Of a DNA stretch of 64,000 nt, positions 1-12,243 are shown one piece after another. Location: contig OX123196.2 of NCBI GenBank assembly GCA_944739405.2, forward strand, positions 52,180,196 through 52,244,195. Reading direction: 5' to 3'. This DNA comes from Euclidia mi. Lineage: Eukaryota; Arthropoda; Insecta; Lepidoptera; Erebidae. A program made the translations under genes and the position numbers. Under the pieces are notes generated by a model that made no database searches, was not told the origin of the DNA, and worked only from the letters and a program-made list of their open reading frames with translations. Numbering within the stretch: the first letter of the stretch is position 1; each line of letters begins with the position of its first letter.

Positions 1-1284
1 CCATTGGAATGATATACTTATTGGATTTGAATGCAATTTATTAAAGAAAGTAGGTTAGTGTTACAGTTTGTCTGTGCGTATAAAATACTTGCCTTAATTG
101 ACCCATCACTCATTCATTAACGTTTGCGTAAGGCTTTGGCCTTAACTAGGGTAGAGAATTTGGATATTTGAGGTCAGTTATTGCTAGAATCCTTACTCAC
201 TTCAATAGGCTTGTGTCCACTAAGAATAAATCGGTTTGATTGTAGTGTCTATAGATTCATTATGATTTTAAGATGTCAATAAAGTTTATTATATAGTATA
301 AAAAGGTATAATTAATGTCATTTTTAGGATTCTAAAACTAAAAATAATGTATTTATTGTTGTGACAGTGAACACCAATCAGAGAGCATTACGTCAAACAG
401 TACGTCCGCCATTCATGTTGTTGACGTTTTAGTAGTAAATACAACTAAAACGTCAAACTTTCTACCTGTCAAAACGAATATATCAAAATAAAAGTGGGTA
501 CATCAGACCATTCACGGTTTCTTTTGTTTTGCACTTTGTGATATCACTCAACCGCCATGATGGTTTACAGCGTTTTCGTGTCAAATTCAAAAAGGTTTTT
601 AAACAGCCGTAATTAGTAATGTTGCTGATCGATTTTTGAAGAAAAAATCAGGTATTTCAGTTTAACATATAATAAAGGAACGAATCAATCGCTAATTATA
701 TTTTAGGACACAAGCCTATTGAAGTATTAATTATTTTAATGTTGGAAATATCTACACTCATTATTGATTCCGAGCAGGATTGTACTAATATTAAAAAAAA
801 TGTCGCTAACTACCGGACCGGGCTTAATAATTCATATTAGTTATATGTATTTCGATCCTTATAAGGATAACTTAAGCAAGCGTATATTTCTTTATAGCCA
901 ATCTCCTAATACAGGCACAATTAAGACCCAAGTGCACTCCAAATAAACATTCCCTTCGCCATATCAAGTCAAGAATGTGCCGTAATATCGCAGCTGTCAA
1001 ATGTCCACGGTGTGTTGCACAACTATGGGATCAGTTTCGTGTAATGTGTCGGACAAACAGATAGACACGGTGTCCCGTTGGATATATTAGTAAGACAAAT
1101 ATGGCGGGAACTTGTATTCAAAGTGCTATAAAACGCACATGTCTTGTCGGTTATTTATAGTGTGAAATTCCGTTTATTGAAAATTCAATTACGTACTTAT
1201 TCTGTCGATTTAAGTTATTGAGTATGTCCGTGATTATTATATTTGATCCTCGTGCTGGGCAAGGTGTATTTCAGAGATCGAAAT
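1..1284. other. Unique A+T-rich sequence, no gene recognised
   Basis: Only short open frames typical of A+T-rich noncoding DNA are present, and I see no splice-flanked exon or recognisable protein motif. I also see no terminal inverted repeats or SINE boxes here. Confidence 0.5.
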
Positions 1285-1416
1285 TGGAAATTTATTTGTG
1301 CACCCCTACGGTCCCCATGGAACGTACATGCCAAATTTCAACTTCTTACGCCAAATAGTTTTGGCTGTGGCTTATTTTCTTTCTGTTAGATAGCAAATGA
1401 AGACTTTTATATAAAC
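1285..1416 (-). mobile_element. Helitron-like repeat fragment
   Basis: The plus strand reads gtgcacccctacggtcccc followed by catgccaaatttcaacttctt. This is the reverse of the core found in the better preserved copy at 19299-19885. Its presumed 5' end (right side) still has a TATATAAAAG-like terminus, and the SINE at 1435 sits just beyond it. The 3' CTAG end is missing. Assignment to Helitrons comes from the complete copy. Confidence 0.55.
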
Positions 1417-1434
1417 AGACAGATATATAGGTCT

Positions 1435-1813
1435 ATCGGCAGCGATAGCCGAGTGGAGATACCAACAGACTGCCATGCAGAGGGTATCGGGTTCGAATCC
1501 ACGGCGCGCACCAATGACTTTTCGGAGTTATGTGCGTATTGAATGATTAATTATCGCTTGTCCCGTGCCTCGGAGAGCACGTTAAGCCGTCGGTCCCGTT
1601 TGTCATGAAGATCTTTGACAGTCGTTACAGGGCGTCAGTACCTTCTAAATGAACTGACACTAGTCTAAACCATGGAATATCGCTATCCCTTAGGGTTGCA
1701 GAGGTCAGACAGGCAGTCGCTCTGTGGAAAAGCTAATATTCAGCCAAATCCGGTTAGACTAGTAAGCGGACCCCAGATTGAAACTGGGATAACGCTAAGA
1801 GGATGATGATGAT
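1435..1813 (+). mobile_element. tRNA-derived SINE with 17-bp target duplication
   Basis: The copy is bounded by a perfect direct repeat, gacagatatataggtct, at 1418-1434 and 1814-1830. The 5' head has tRNA-like polymerase III boxes: TAGCCGAGTGG near 1448 (A box) and GGTTCGAATCC near 1490 (B box). The 3' end is a GATGATGATGATGA tail. A middle part of the same family recurs at 43015-43075. Length 379 bp. The element codes for nothing and needs a LINE for movement. The perfect duplication suggests a fairly recent insertion. Confidence 0.9.
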
Positions 1814-1830
1814 GACAGATATATAGGTCT

Positions 1831-2732
1831 GTCAGCCCAATAATATATTGCTATAGGAGTAATATCAATTACTGAACTCGCTCGATTGATTCGCAGCCAC
1901 CGCACGCGTACGTACGAGTCTATCATATGCGTGGGTGCTTTTATTTGTTGGCTAGCAGAGTAATACGTAAACGCAGAAGTATGTAAGCATAAAGTATGTA
2001 TGTGTCGGGTCAAAACAGCTAAACCGACTTTGATGAACTTTAGCAAACTTATATAGAAGACCATGAAGACGGATGTATTTCTTTTGCAAAAATTAAACTT
2101 GAATTGTGAAAGTGAATATACAGAGGAACCGTGCGGTATTTTTTTAGCAATGGTTTACCCATACTTAATTATTATGTATAATACTATGAATGAAGCCAAT
2201 GGTTGTGTGTCGGTAGCATTATTTCACGTTTTAAGAGGCATGCATTAAATAATTATCTACTTGAAAGTTTGCGAGTCTAACTAAACCTAGGATTATACGC
2301 TTACCATTTTCATTAGTATGTTGTTTAATGAGCCTTTGTGCATGTATGACTCTTAATGCTAAAGTTAACTGTTAAGTCGCAGAGATTGTGTAGGTACTTA
2401 CGAAACGGCACATTTAAAATTGTGAGCTTTGAATCATCGATATATAATACTACATATATCGATGCTTTGAATCAATAAATTCGAACGTCTGCGTCGCTAA
2501 GGGGTTTCAGTATTATAACTCTACAATACTTCGAAAATACTTCTACAAAATAGGCCTTGTTATTATATAACATGCTTCTATGGCGAAAATACAGGCGTCA
2601 CAATAAATACTAAACCATGTAGTTGGCGTTTATTTATCGCTTGTACCACATTTATTATTTCGCTACCGATAAATACGCCTCTAACAGTGCCCATGGGTTT
2701 TCACGCTACAGAAATAAGCGACTCTATTAACC
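1831..2732. other. Unique sequence, no gene recognised
   Basis: No coding signal was recognised. A small hairpin with 11-nt arms (catcgatatat and atatatcgatg) lies near 2437-2465. The longest frames here look like chance. Confidence 0.45.
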
Positions 2733-2937
2733 TACTGATTTATTTATTTATTAATACACTTAATTGTGTACAGGTTGACTTAATGCCTTGGGCATTATCT
2801 GCCAGTCTACCTTTGAGCGGTGCTGAGACGCGTAGTAGGTGTATTAAATACTTACTATAATTACAATATTACAAATAATAGACATAATTATGTATAATAG
2901 TATAATACTTAAATAAGTAGGTATACATACATACACT

Positions 2938-2940
<3 letters not shown>

Positions 2941-3022
<82 letters not shown>
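2941..3022. repeat. (TA)n microsatellite inside LINE 3' UTR
   Basis: About 80 bp of uninterrupted alternating TA. A shorter TA tract lies at the equivalent place in the related plus-strand 3' end (4839-4870), so the tract belongs to the LINE 3' UTR and expanded in this copy. It gives rise to a meaningless Ile-Tyr repeat frame on the minus strand. Confidence 0.9.
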
Positions 3023-3026
<4 letters not shown>

Positions 3027-3143
3027 ATATATGCAATAATTACATACATAATATAATATGAGCACTAAAGAGAGAATACATAAAGCCTCTATACAGTAAC
3101 TACGTAATAATAAGTAATGTAGATAGAAATAAAGATACGAGTC

Positions 3144-4535
3144 CTATGACACATCCGCTGGTCCTGCCAACAGGAGCTCCTTTACTTTCGCTTTAAATTT
3201 GTACTTGGTGTTGCACATCCTGATTTCTAGAGGGAGGGCATTCCAGAGGAGAATAGACTGTACGAGAAAAGAAGAATGAATAAGAGATGTGTTATGAGTA
3301 GGGATAGTAAGAAGAAGATTATTAGACGATCGCAAGTTTCGGTCGTGGTTAGAATACAGATACTGATATTGGCAAGTTAAATAATTTGGGGAAGAAGGAG
3401 ACGTAAGAATAGTATAGAGGGTAGTGAGAGCACGCATACTGCGACGATGACGGATAGGAAGCCATTTCAATTGGGAACGATAAGTAGACACATGGTCATA
3501 CTTGCGAAGATTGAAAACGAATCGAATGCAGTTATTGAGAAGACGGTCGAGTTTGTTGAGAAGGTCTGCATTCAGGTCAAAGTAACATACATCACCATAG
3601 TCGATTAAGGGAAAAATCAGGGTCTGCACAAGCATTGTCTTGGTCTTGGATGGGAGTATGTTCTTGAGGCGGTATAGAGTCCGTAGGGTGCCGGTGACCT
3701 TTTGACTCACCTGGGTCACTTGAGTTCGCCAATTAAGTGTGGAATCCATATATAGCCCAAGATTTTTAACCACAGGGTACCAGTCTATGTCCGTACCGTT
3801 GTATGTTGGTTGGCAAAGCTGTTGTGTTTAACTTTCGTATCAGGCCTTGGCTACCCAAGACAATAGCCTGACTTTTATTTGGGTTTACAGTTAGCCCGAA
3901 CCTTGTTGTCCAATTCTGTATTTCTGCCAAATCCTTGTTTACCATGTCAATTGCCCTGGCCAGCGACTTTACATTTACCTGGGTATATATCTGCAAGTCG
4001 TCGGCATACAAATGATGAGAGCACTGAAGATTTTTAGTTATGAGATTTATAAAAATAGAAAATAACAAGGGAGAGAGAATACCGCCTTGAGGGACACCAG
4101 CTTTAATGTCAGCCCATCTTGAGTATGACCCATCAAGGTGTACTGACTGCTGACGCCCTCGAAGATATGTTGAGAACCAATCCAGAGCCTTAGGTGAAAC
4201 CTTAAGATAGGAGAGGACGGATAAAAGGAGGTCGTGACTGACGGTATTGAAGGCATTGGAGAAGTCAATTAGAACCAAAACCGTTACTTTGGAGTTATCA
4301 ATGCCCTCTCGAATATCGCCAGTCACTTTGAGGAGAGTGGAAGTAGTGCTATGGCCAGGTCTAAATCCGGATTGGTATTGACTCAACAAATTATGCCGGT
4401 GTATAAACCGGCCCAATTGATTATGTACACAGGCCTCTATCACTTTTGAAAGGAAAGGTAGGATGGATATGGGTCGAAACTGGTTGGGAAGAGAAGGATT
4501 GGAAGTCTTGGCAAGAGGGATAACGTGGGCTGGCT
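3144..4535 (-). pseudogene. Reverse transcriptase remnant, frameshifted
   Basis: The first frame starts near 4535 with '...HVIPLAKTSNPSLPNQFRPIS', continues through GFRPGHST, IDFSNAFNTV and AGVPQGGILSPLLF to the catalytic YADD, and ends near 3766. A second frame (3773-3144) continues with NLGLYMDSTLNW and the usual LINE C-terminal region up to a stop at 3144. The switch near 3770 is a frameshift, so no full protein is made. The N-terminal endonuclease is missing. CR1/Jockey-type grouping comes from the motif style, not from a tree. Confidence 0.88.
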
Positions 4536-4799
4536 GGATTTACTGATACTATTTCTAGTTGGTTGAAAAATGGAACTATTTTAAGCACGCTACAGATTTG
4601 ACTGAGATATCTGTTCGGTTTTTAACGAAGTGGCAAGCTTTGGATGAGCTTTTTAGAGTTATTCAGGTTAACTATAAAAGGTTAATTTTAATGTGCTGTG
4701 ATGGCTAGACGAGTCTATTTTGACGAAACATTATGGAGTCGAAAGATGTCGGTCTGATGCGTATTTAAATGTCATAGAGTGAAGTTCAATTCTTTTTCC

Positions 4800-4834
4800 T
4801 TTGTGTCTGCAGAGGGCTTTTGTTGATATTATAT

Positions 4835-4873
<39 letters not shown>

Positions 4874-5101
4874 TTTGTATCTATTATTATTACATGTATT
4901 TATTTATACTTATACCTAGTATTTATTCAACTATTATTCTAATATCATTACTCATTTTCTAATGTCGCACCTATCTACTGTTATATTATCTCTGCACCAC
5001 CCTAGGTTGACTGGTAGAGAATGCCTAAGGCATAAGTCCGCCTATGTACCACTTTTTTGTAGTGCAAGAAGTTAAATAAATAAATAAAAATAAATAAATC
5101 C
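4800..5101 (+). mobile_element. 3' end of a related LINE, opposite orientation
   Basis: It contains a TA tract at 4839-4870, then gactggtagagaatgcctaa followed by ggcataagt (about 5009-5038), and ends in AAATAAATAAATAAA-type repeats. The middle motif matches the 3' UTR motif of the minus-strand LINE at 2740-4540. No coding part is recognised, so the copy is strongly 5'-truncated or starts in the unassigned stretch 4548-4800. Confidence 0.7.
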
Positions 5102-5496
5102 TTACAACAAAGGTTTCAGCAGAGTCAACTTCACTTTCGAGATGAATATTAGATGTACTTGAGTTTATATGTATGTATAACGTATACGTGTAGCCGTAAG
5201 GATAAACTTTCGTGTAGCGCGATGTTGTCGGTCCTATAGAATATAGACATAAACAAGCATTCGTAAGAATGCCCATTCTCTTTCGGGCATGCATGAACCA
5301 TGAAAGCCGATCGCCGAGGACGTAGAACCTCTTTTACTATTGAGAAGCTCTTGGTTTTCGTCTTTCCAGTGCCTGCTGTAATGAATTAATAATACAAGGT
5401 GTCAATGAGTATATAATTTTATTCCTTGGTAGAAGGCTACCAAGAAAATACACGTAGGAAATGGTATCTTTGGGAAGAGACAGAAAAGTCGACGTC

Positions 5497-5625
5497 CAAC
5501 CGGGCTGGCCTGAGTGGTTAAGGCCAAACCTTCCAATTGAGTCGCAATACTATTGTGACACAAATTAGGAGAGGCCTTTGTCCAGTAGTCCAGAAGTATA
5601 CTAGGCTGTGTAATGATTATGATGT
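5497..5625 (+). mobile_element. Short SINE-like piece with RTE-type tail
   Basis: The head ctggcctgagtggttaaggc resembles a tRNA A-box region. The end (GGAGAGGCCTTTGTCCAGTAG, then CTAGGCTGTGTAATGATTATGATG) resembles the RTE 3' terminus seen at 59881. No clear B box is present, so the copy is diverged or internally deleted. Confidence 0.45.
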
Positions 5626-5733
5626 AAAAGCAATTGCTGTTGACATAAAAAAAAAAATTGCAAATAATATTTATTACTTTTACAGTGTGTTAGTTTAATA
5701 AATAAATATAAAACAATTTAAAATATAAAAAGC

Positions 5734-6767
5734 TTATTCGAAGTGGTCTCCATTGGCTGCAATACAGTCCTTTAAACGTTTAGGCCAGTTATTAATAGAA
5801 GCACGCACTCTTTCCATGGGAAAATATCGTCACTGCCAATCGTATGGATTGTTTTAGGGACTCCTAATTATCATGGCGTTTAGAGCAAGCCGTAGTCTCT
5901 AAAACTGACCATAAATCATAATCCAGCGGATTAAGATCGGGACGGCCAGTATTCAGCTCTGATGAAGTCCGAAACGTTCGCTTCCAACCAAGATTGCGTG
6001 GACCGAGCTTTATGACCCGGTGCCGAGCCTTGCTGGAAGGACCATACTTGGTTATTGAACATGGACTCAAGAATGGTATTTTGATACACTTGTGCCGATG
6101 TTTTGATACCTTTTTCACAAAAATATGGCTCAGTCACTCCTTTATAGCTAACACCCCACCAAACCATCGCTGAAGTCAGATAATGCCCACGTTGCACTCA
6201 GTCGACTAATTGGGAAGCTTCCTTAGAGCTTTGAGCATAAATACGGTCATTTTATTTGTTAAAATGTTGCTCAATTGTAAAAATATTTTCTATCTCCCTT
6301 TGCGTACCGCTTCAGTAGTTGTCTCGATTTTACCACCCTGTTTTTTTTAAATTATCAGTTAAGAAATGACCAGTGCGTCTCTTATAGGCTGCAAGTTCTA
6401 AGTCATCTTTTAAAATACGCGACATGGTTCTAGGTGCTATCTTCATCTCCCGAGATAAAATCTTTTGCTTTCGGACAGGATTTCTTCGAATTCTTTCCCT
6501 TACTGCTTTGAACACCTTTTTCGTACGAACACTATGTGGACGGCCAGGTCTTTTTCTGTCACAAACAGAGGAGGTCTCATTGTACCTATTAATAGCCCGG
6601 TACACAAACATTTGACTGATACCAAGTGTATGTAGAGTTTTAAAAATTGCTTTTGGCTCCATACCTACTTTGTGTAATGCAATCACAGCGATTCGGTTCT
6701 CTTTATCACCCCACTCCATTTTAATATCGCAAAAACAATGTATTGGCGCCAAAACGAGAAAACACAA
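5734..6767 (-). pseudogene. Dead Tc1/mariner-like transposase
   Basis: The N-terminal frame (6767-6330) has a helix-turn-helix-like region, GRPHSVRT, then ARTMSRIL-type sequence and 'AYKRRTGHFLTDN'. The middle frame (6197-5931) has SAMVWWGVS, FFCEKGI-like sequence and FQQGSAPGHKA. The C-terminal part has SPDLNPLDYDLW and ends in DCIAANGDHFE before a stop at 5734-5736. This layout matches D,D-type transposases of the Tc1/mariner superfamily, close to the ITmD37E type. The pieces are in different frames. The second catalytic aspartate, expected in QQDSAPAH, is glycine (codon 6029-6027). Clear terminal inverted repeats were not found. Confidence 0.85.
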
Positions 6768-6962
6768 TACAGTCGTATAAAAATTACAGATTCCAAATTC
6801 AAATGTAATACTTTTTTATTTTAATTGTAACAGTATTTATGACCAGACTAAGTATATCCAAGAGAAATGTCTTTATTGCCGAATAGATTCGTATATCAGT
6901 CACCGCTTTCCAATATATTGTTACATAACAGTTTCAGTGACTGAGAAACTTTCTGTTGGAGG

Positions 6963-7058
6963 CACATCATCATGTCAGCCTAGAGACGTCCACTGCTGGA
7001 CATAGGGCTCCCCCAATGTTCTCCACACAGACCGATCTTGAGCCGCCCGCATCCAACC
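6963..7058 (-). mobile_element. RTE-type LINE 3' terminal fragment
   Basis: The minus strand reads MRAAQDRSVWRTLGEPYVQQ followed by WTSLG and a stop, then a GACATGATGATG tail. This is the C-terminal peptide of the RTE-like ORF also seen at 59881-60060. Only about 95 bp survive, a typical extreme 5' truncation. Confidence 0.75.
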
Positions 7059-7721
7059 GCAATGAAAGCGCGCTTCTTATGATGTATTCCAAGGTATGCC
7101 TGGTTACAGTTAGGTAGATTAGTGTCAAACCTCATTACTAAACTAGGTATTTATAAGTTCTTAAGAAGTAATCCCAAACCTTAACGGTTACATTGGTATC
7201 AATAATGTCCTTTGAAATACAATCGACGTTCCGTCTCGACTCAATATGTCCGTCCGATTGTGGTCTTCATTCAATGTCTGCAGAAGCCAACAAATCACTT
7301 TTATTCCAATATCCTTAAAGTCCAAATTCGTCTGCTCAGAATCCAAAAGCAATTTGGAGATATCCTCGCGTCGTGACAAATTAATTTCAACATTTCTAGA
7401 CTATTCTGTGACATCTTATTTCAATGGATTAAAGTTGAATATTGTTTGAAAAGTGCACATTTAAGGGTATGCACAGTTGGCGGTCGAAACGCCTTATTGT
7501 CAGAGTTTCATACAAAGAGCGTCCCAGCGAAAACTTTCTATTGAAAGCGGTATTTTTAATCTGAAATATATTTGGTGGGTTTATTCAGCCGTGGTTGGGC
7601 ATTTAGCTGCTCGGCGAAACAGAAATCGTTCAGGGATATTTAGATATACTTATTAGAAATATTCAAAATACTTCATATTATGATTGAATTCCATTTCATT
7701 TCCAATATATTATCGAATAGC

Positions 7722-7910
7722 TGTTGCCCGCAGTTTTGCTCGCATTGAATGTCCATAAAAGGTCCCATAAAATTTGGTCCAGTTCTTAAGTTGCCACCAA
7801 GCTAAACTTTATCAAAATCTGCTGACATTCTTTAACCATGAAAATATAACATATGTACATACAATGACAGACACACTGCCGCATTTATAATATTATGAAT
7901 TTTTATACTG
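7722..7910 (+). repeat. Old interspersed repeat, possibly Helitron-derived
   Basis: The stretch starts with aatagctgttgcccgcag, which resembles the reversed 3' end of lepidopteran Helitrons (compare 63093-63115), followed by ccataaaaggtccc and further decayed sequence. The boundaries are not defined. Confidence 0.3.
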
Positions 7911-8216
7911 GTGTATCCTGTAAGGTTAATATGTAAGTGTGTGTTAAGATACAGAACCTTCAAGACAGAACAGCAGTGTGATTCAAGATTCAATGCAAGA
8001 GTAGCGCTAGTGTAGATTCGAATTATCAACCAAGTTTTAGAATGCCAATCAAGAAACTCACAGCGGATTCAGATTCGAAGTTTTAATTAAGTCTTGTAAG
8101 ACTTTAACTTGAGCGTGTTTGCGAGTTGAACTAAACTGACCTCGAGATTTAGTCAGATAAAGTATGCGACGTGAAATGCGAGTTGTTGTTTGAATTTTAC
8201 AGAATCGACGTACAGA

Positions 8217-10080
8217 TTTATTTTTATTTATTTATTTGTCTCCAACAATACAAATATCTTTACAGGTGCACCCAAAGCGATATTGTACTACAGTCTAAAA
8301 AACATTTTACAATTAATACATTGTCACAAGCAATTCGGTCAATTTCTACAGTAACATATCTGGTACAGTGCTATCCTTGTGAATTCACACAGACCACAAC
8401 AGAATATGTCCAGGTCATTAGCTATGAGGTTGAGGGTGCGGAGCGCAGCCGTCAGCGGCGCCTCGTGCAGCATGTTAGTGCGCGCGCGCGGCACCACCAA
8501 CAGGCGCGGCCGGCGGCGGCGCCGCACGTACCCGTCCGGCACCGACAGATACAACCTCCCCAATATATCCGCGTGATGTATCCTGCCTCTGATTATCTCA
8601 TGGATATATGTTACCAGTGCGAGTTGCCTCCTGACCCTTAGTTCATTATATCCCACCATACCCAGAACAAACAAAGTAGGATACATCAGCGGATAAAACG
8701 GATAAACACCATATTGCTTCATGTACATAAAACGAAGAAATTTATTTTGTACACGCTCCAACATGAGACTATATTTAGCTTCATGTGGAGCCCAGATAAC
8801 TGCGATACATTCGAGCTGGCTTCTTACTAAGGCGTTGTATAACGCTACTATAGCTTTAATGTTTGTGAGCCCCTTCACTGTTCTTAGCAAAAAACCCAGC
8901 TTTCTGTACGCTTTTTTACAAACCTTCAGTATGTGATCACGAAACGTGAGCTCAGTGTTAAAAATAACTCCTAAGTCCTTGACTTCCTTGACCCTTGTCA
9001 TTTCCACCCCATCCACTATATATTTGTTGCAAATAGGTGTGCAAGCCCGTGAAATGTGATTGTTACACATTTTGCTGTGTTAAACTGCAGGCGATTTTGT
9101 TTGTTCCACGTTACAACCCTGTCTATATCTGACTGTAGTTTGTCGCCATCTCGCGGTTCGGTTATGGCCAGAGATAGCTTAAGGTCGTCAGCAAATAACA
9201 GGCACTTAGCATTTTGTACCACGGTTGGTAAGTCGTTTATCATTATCAGAAATACGAGAGGTCCTAAATTACTACCCTGTCCTACCCCAGATCTTGTAAA
9301 ATAAGCTTCCGACTGGTATCCGGCATAAGCTACATACTGCTGCCTATTACGCATATATTCCGCAAAGAAATTAAGAAGGTGGGGGGTGAATCCGATGCTT
9401 GCAAACTTTTTAAGCAATACGTCATTATCGACTATATCGAACGCTTTTCTAAAGTCAAAGTATGCAGCATCTGTTTGCCCCCCACTATCTGCCGTCGGTA
9501 ATACTTCCGCCACATAGCTAAATAGATTATTTGTTGTACTCTTGGCTGGCCGAAACCCGTGCTGTACCTCTGCGAGTAGTAAGTTCACTTGTGGATATAT
9601 ATATTATAATAAATCGCCGATTCGTGTACCTTCGCGGGTATGGACAAGACCGCGACTGGCCTGTATTCCTCCATTTTGGTCCCCGTGCCTCCCTTCAGTA
9701 CCGGTATGACACGAGTAATCTTCCACCTCTCGGGAAACACAGCGGTCTTATGGCAAAGATTGAAAATATGTAACAGCGGTTGTTCCAACACCATCAGTTA
9801 CAGTTTACAGTCTCAAAAAATGTACGGTGGTATACCATCCGGTCCCGTTGAAGATTTCGGCTTAAGCTGTTGAAGCGCGCGCCTAACATCATTCAAGGTC
9901 AAGCCGTCTAGGTGGACCCGAGCCGCTCCGTTCCCACTTCCTGCTTCTAATACTGCCGCGTCTACATTTAATATCGGATTTTCCTTATTATACACGGATT
10001 TGAAATACTCACCGAATTCACATGCTGCCTGTTCGGATGTTAAGGTCTCCCCATTCTTTAATAGATATATCATATAAAAC
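8217..10080 (-). mobile_element. 5'-truncated non-LTR retrotransposon, second family
   Basis: Minus-strand LINE copy with a 3' AAATAAATAAATAAAAA tail at 8218-8237 and reverse transcriptase remnants up to about 10076. The endonuclease and 5' part are missing. The protein is clearly different from the LINE at 2740-4540 (FADD instead of YADD). No convincing target duplication was found. Confidence 0.85.
8339..10073 (-). pseudogene. Reverse transcriptase remnant with several frame breaks
   Basis: In order: a linker with KPKSSTGPDGIPPYIF (10073-9813); two in-frame stops; 'WKITRVIPVLKGGTGTKMEE' and YRPVAVLS (9794-9585); a frame break at a TATATATATTATAAT insertion near 9595-9610; then VQHGFRPAKSTTNNLF, DFRKAFDIVD, SGVGQGSNLGPLVF and the catalytic FADD (9588-9016); and a C-terminal frame 9070-8339 with 'DLGVIFNTELTFRDHI'. 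Three frame changes and two stops make it non-functional. The order of motifs is that of CR1/Jockey-group LINEs. Confidence 0.88.
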
Positions 10081-11394
10081 TATATATTTGTAGTATGTCT
10101 ACTTTGGCTGTCTTTCTTACAATGGAAATAATTTCATGCAAGATCCAAAATACTCAACTAACTTTGAAGTGTATTTATTTATTATCTTGTCGAAATATAA
10201 TCTAGCTTCCAGAGAGTCCTTTCACTACATTGTTTTCTTCAGTTAGTTCTGCTGAATGAAATATGTAATGTGAGCTCGTAAGTGTTAATGTAAGGGCTAC
10301 TAATAATAAACCACTCTTCACTACAAAGATGAGTTATTTATGTAAACACACTATCATATATTTTGTATTATTTTGGTAGGTTTTAATGTAGTTCTGTTTT
10401 GATCAATAACCATTAAATTCAAGGTCTGAAACCATCCGACTAGTGATATTCCATGTTTGCGGGAACCAGTAGCGACTAAAATACACAGAAAATGAGGATA
10501 CATTTTTGTTTTAGATGCGTTTATGTTAACCATGACCGCATAGATTTTAGACTCTCACCCGTGTGGTTTAAAATCACCCTTACTAAAATCGGGCTCGGTT
10601 CGGCTCTCGTTTACGAGATGCTAAAGATGGGGAATGGAGCTCCATTTACATTCGTATGAATCCGCTGAAAATGTTGTCGAAAGATTTGTCGGTGGCAACA
10701 ATTCTAAAGGCAAATATTCCCATCTGTGGCGTTTTGTGAGTCAGTATTTAATTGGTCGGAGAACAACTTTTCAAATACAGTTCCTATATTGCGTACCTAC
10801 AAGACTGAATCCTGTTACCCGGGGACTTTACAATTACCCAATCAACAGACACAGACAAGACCCAATATTTTAACTTATTAAGAAGTTTTTACTAATACAA
10901 AACACTAAAGAATTCTATGAATAAAATGATTATCCAGATTCTTTTGTCAGGAGTTTGAAGAAACATCACGTATGAAGTATAAAACCGAATAGGTTTAAAA
11001 GCTGTTCAGAAACAAAATAGACAAGGCATCACGTTTTATTTATATTATTTACGAGTACACCCAAAATGGAAGTCTGGAAATTATTTACGTACCTGCATGA
11101 TATGAACAGATGCATAATTAAATGTTGATTCGAATTCGGATTTAGATGTAGATAATATATTATTCAATATTGCGAAGGATTATATCAAAATGTAGGATGA
11201 ATATTGAATGACGGATTGATGGATAGCAATATACGTTATACATTACCAAATAATATGTTAATATTAAACGGCAATCATATTTGTTAACTGTGAGACAATT
11301 TAGTTTTGGACCTGTGTTGAGACTTGGGATTTGCGGATTATTTTTGAACGGACATATTGATTTTAATTGTTTTTATTTTATTTGCGAGACTCAC
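10081..11394. other. Unique A+T-rich sequence, no gene recognised
   Basis: No protein motif, SINE box or terminal repeat was recognised. Short open frames here (for example near 10634-10873) have no supporting features. Confidence 0.45.
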
Positions 11395-11616
11395 TGACTG
11401 AAAGTCAACACACAGCTTGGACAGTAGCTGAAACTACACAAGAAGCTGAAGTTTGGCACGTATGTGTGTATTCCGCACACATACCCACGTGCCAAAATTC
11501 AGCTTCTTGGGGAGTGTAGAGGTACATTGAGAAGAGTTTTCAAAAAAATCCCACAGTATCCCGTGGGAATGGGAAGAAATGATATAATTAAAAGAAAAAT
11601 ATGCGGGCATCCTCTA
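11395..11616 (+). mobile_element. Helitron-like copy with internal inverted duplication
   Basis: It starts with a degenerate gactcactgactgaaagtca region and ends GGGCATCCTCTAG followed by T, the same 3' end as the Helitron at 19299-19885. Part of the core is duplicated in inverted orientation: arm 11439-11468 pairs with 11476-11509 (one mismatch plus a 4-nt bulge), giving a strong hairpin. The 5' TC end is not clear. Confidence 0.6.
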
Positions 11617-12243
11617 GTTACATATAAGTTTCGTAAAGACAGTTGGTTTTGTCAGTACTATGTATGTGCGAGGGTAAATGTGAAGCGATAATTTTCGGGA
11701 CATCAATTATTAGTAGTTTCAAATTATGTTGTCAAATGACAAAAATATTTTCAATCAGGTCACTGGCTCTACTCACCATCATGACTACGCCCTTTTAAAA
11801 CACTTACCCCGTAAGTAAGTGTGGGTCAAATCCTATAATCTGAAATAGGACAGTACAGCCTGTAATCGTAACTACTGCTGTGCTACTGCGTTATAACTTT
11901 GAATTCAGTGGATACAATTTCAATGAAAAGATATTTGATTTGACATACCTATTATTATTATTAGCGTAACATGTCTTTATTCTGAACCAAGGATTGAAGG
12001 ATTGGCACTAGAGCATGCAATTCCACAACAGTTATCGCCATAGAGCTAAAAGAATGCTTACATTCTTTTTTCAACCTTAAACTCTATACTTAGTAAACTT
12101 GTAGCTGCATGCAATAAGTTTATAATTGTTTACTCAATAAAAGGACAAAGCATTACTTCATTTCTATCAAGAAGTGCAATGAACCCTCGTCTCACATATA
12201 ACTAAGTATACTCATTAATAGGGGACGAGTCTGTTATAAACGG

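Larger units (their letters stand above)
2740..4540 (-). mobile_element. 5'-truncated non-LTR retrotransposon (CR1/Jockey group)
   Basis: Minus-strand LINE copy flanked by a 7-bp direct repeat, tactgat, at 2733-2739 and 4541-4547. It has the C-terminal two thirds of a reverse transcriptase, a 3' UTR with a long TA tract (2941-3022), the motif gataatgcccaaggcatta near 2785-2805, and an AATAAATAAATAAA end. The endonuclease and any ORF1 are absent, as expected for a copy whose reverse transcription stopped early. A related 3' end lies in the opposite direction at 4800-5101. Confidence 0.88.

Noticed and set aside
2844..3065. Frame encoding an Ile-Tyr repeat
   Set aside because: It is a translation of the TA microsatellite inside a LINE 3' UTR.
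8171..8641. 156-codon plus-strand frame
   Set aside because: It is antisense to the C-terminal region of the LINE at 8217-10080.
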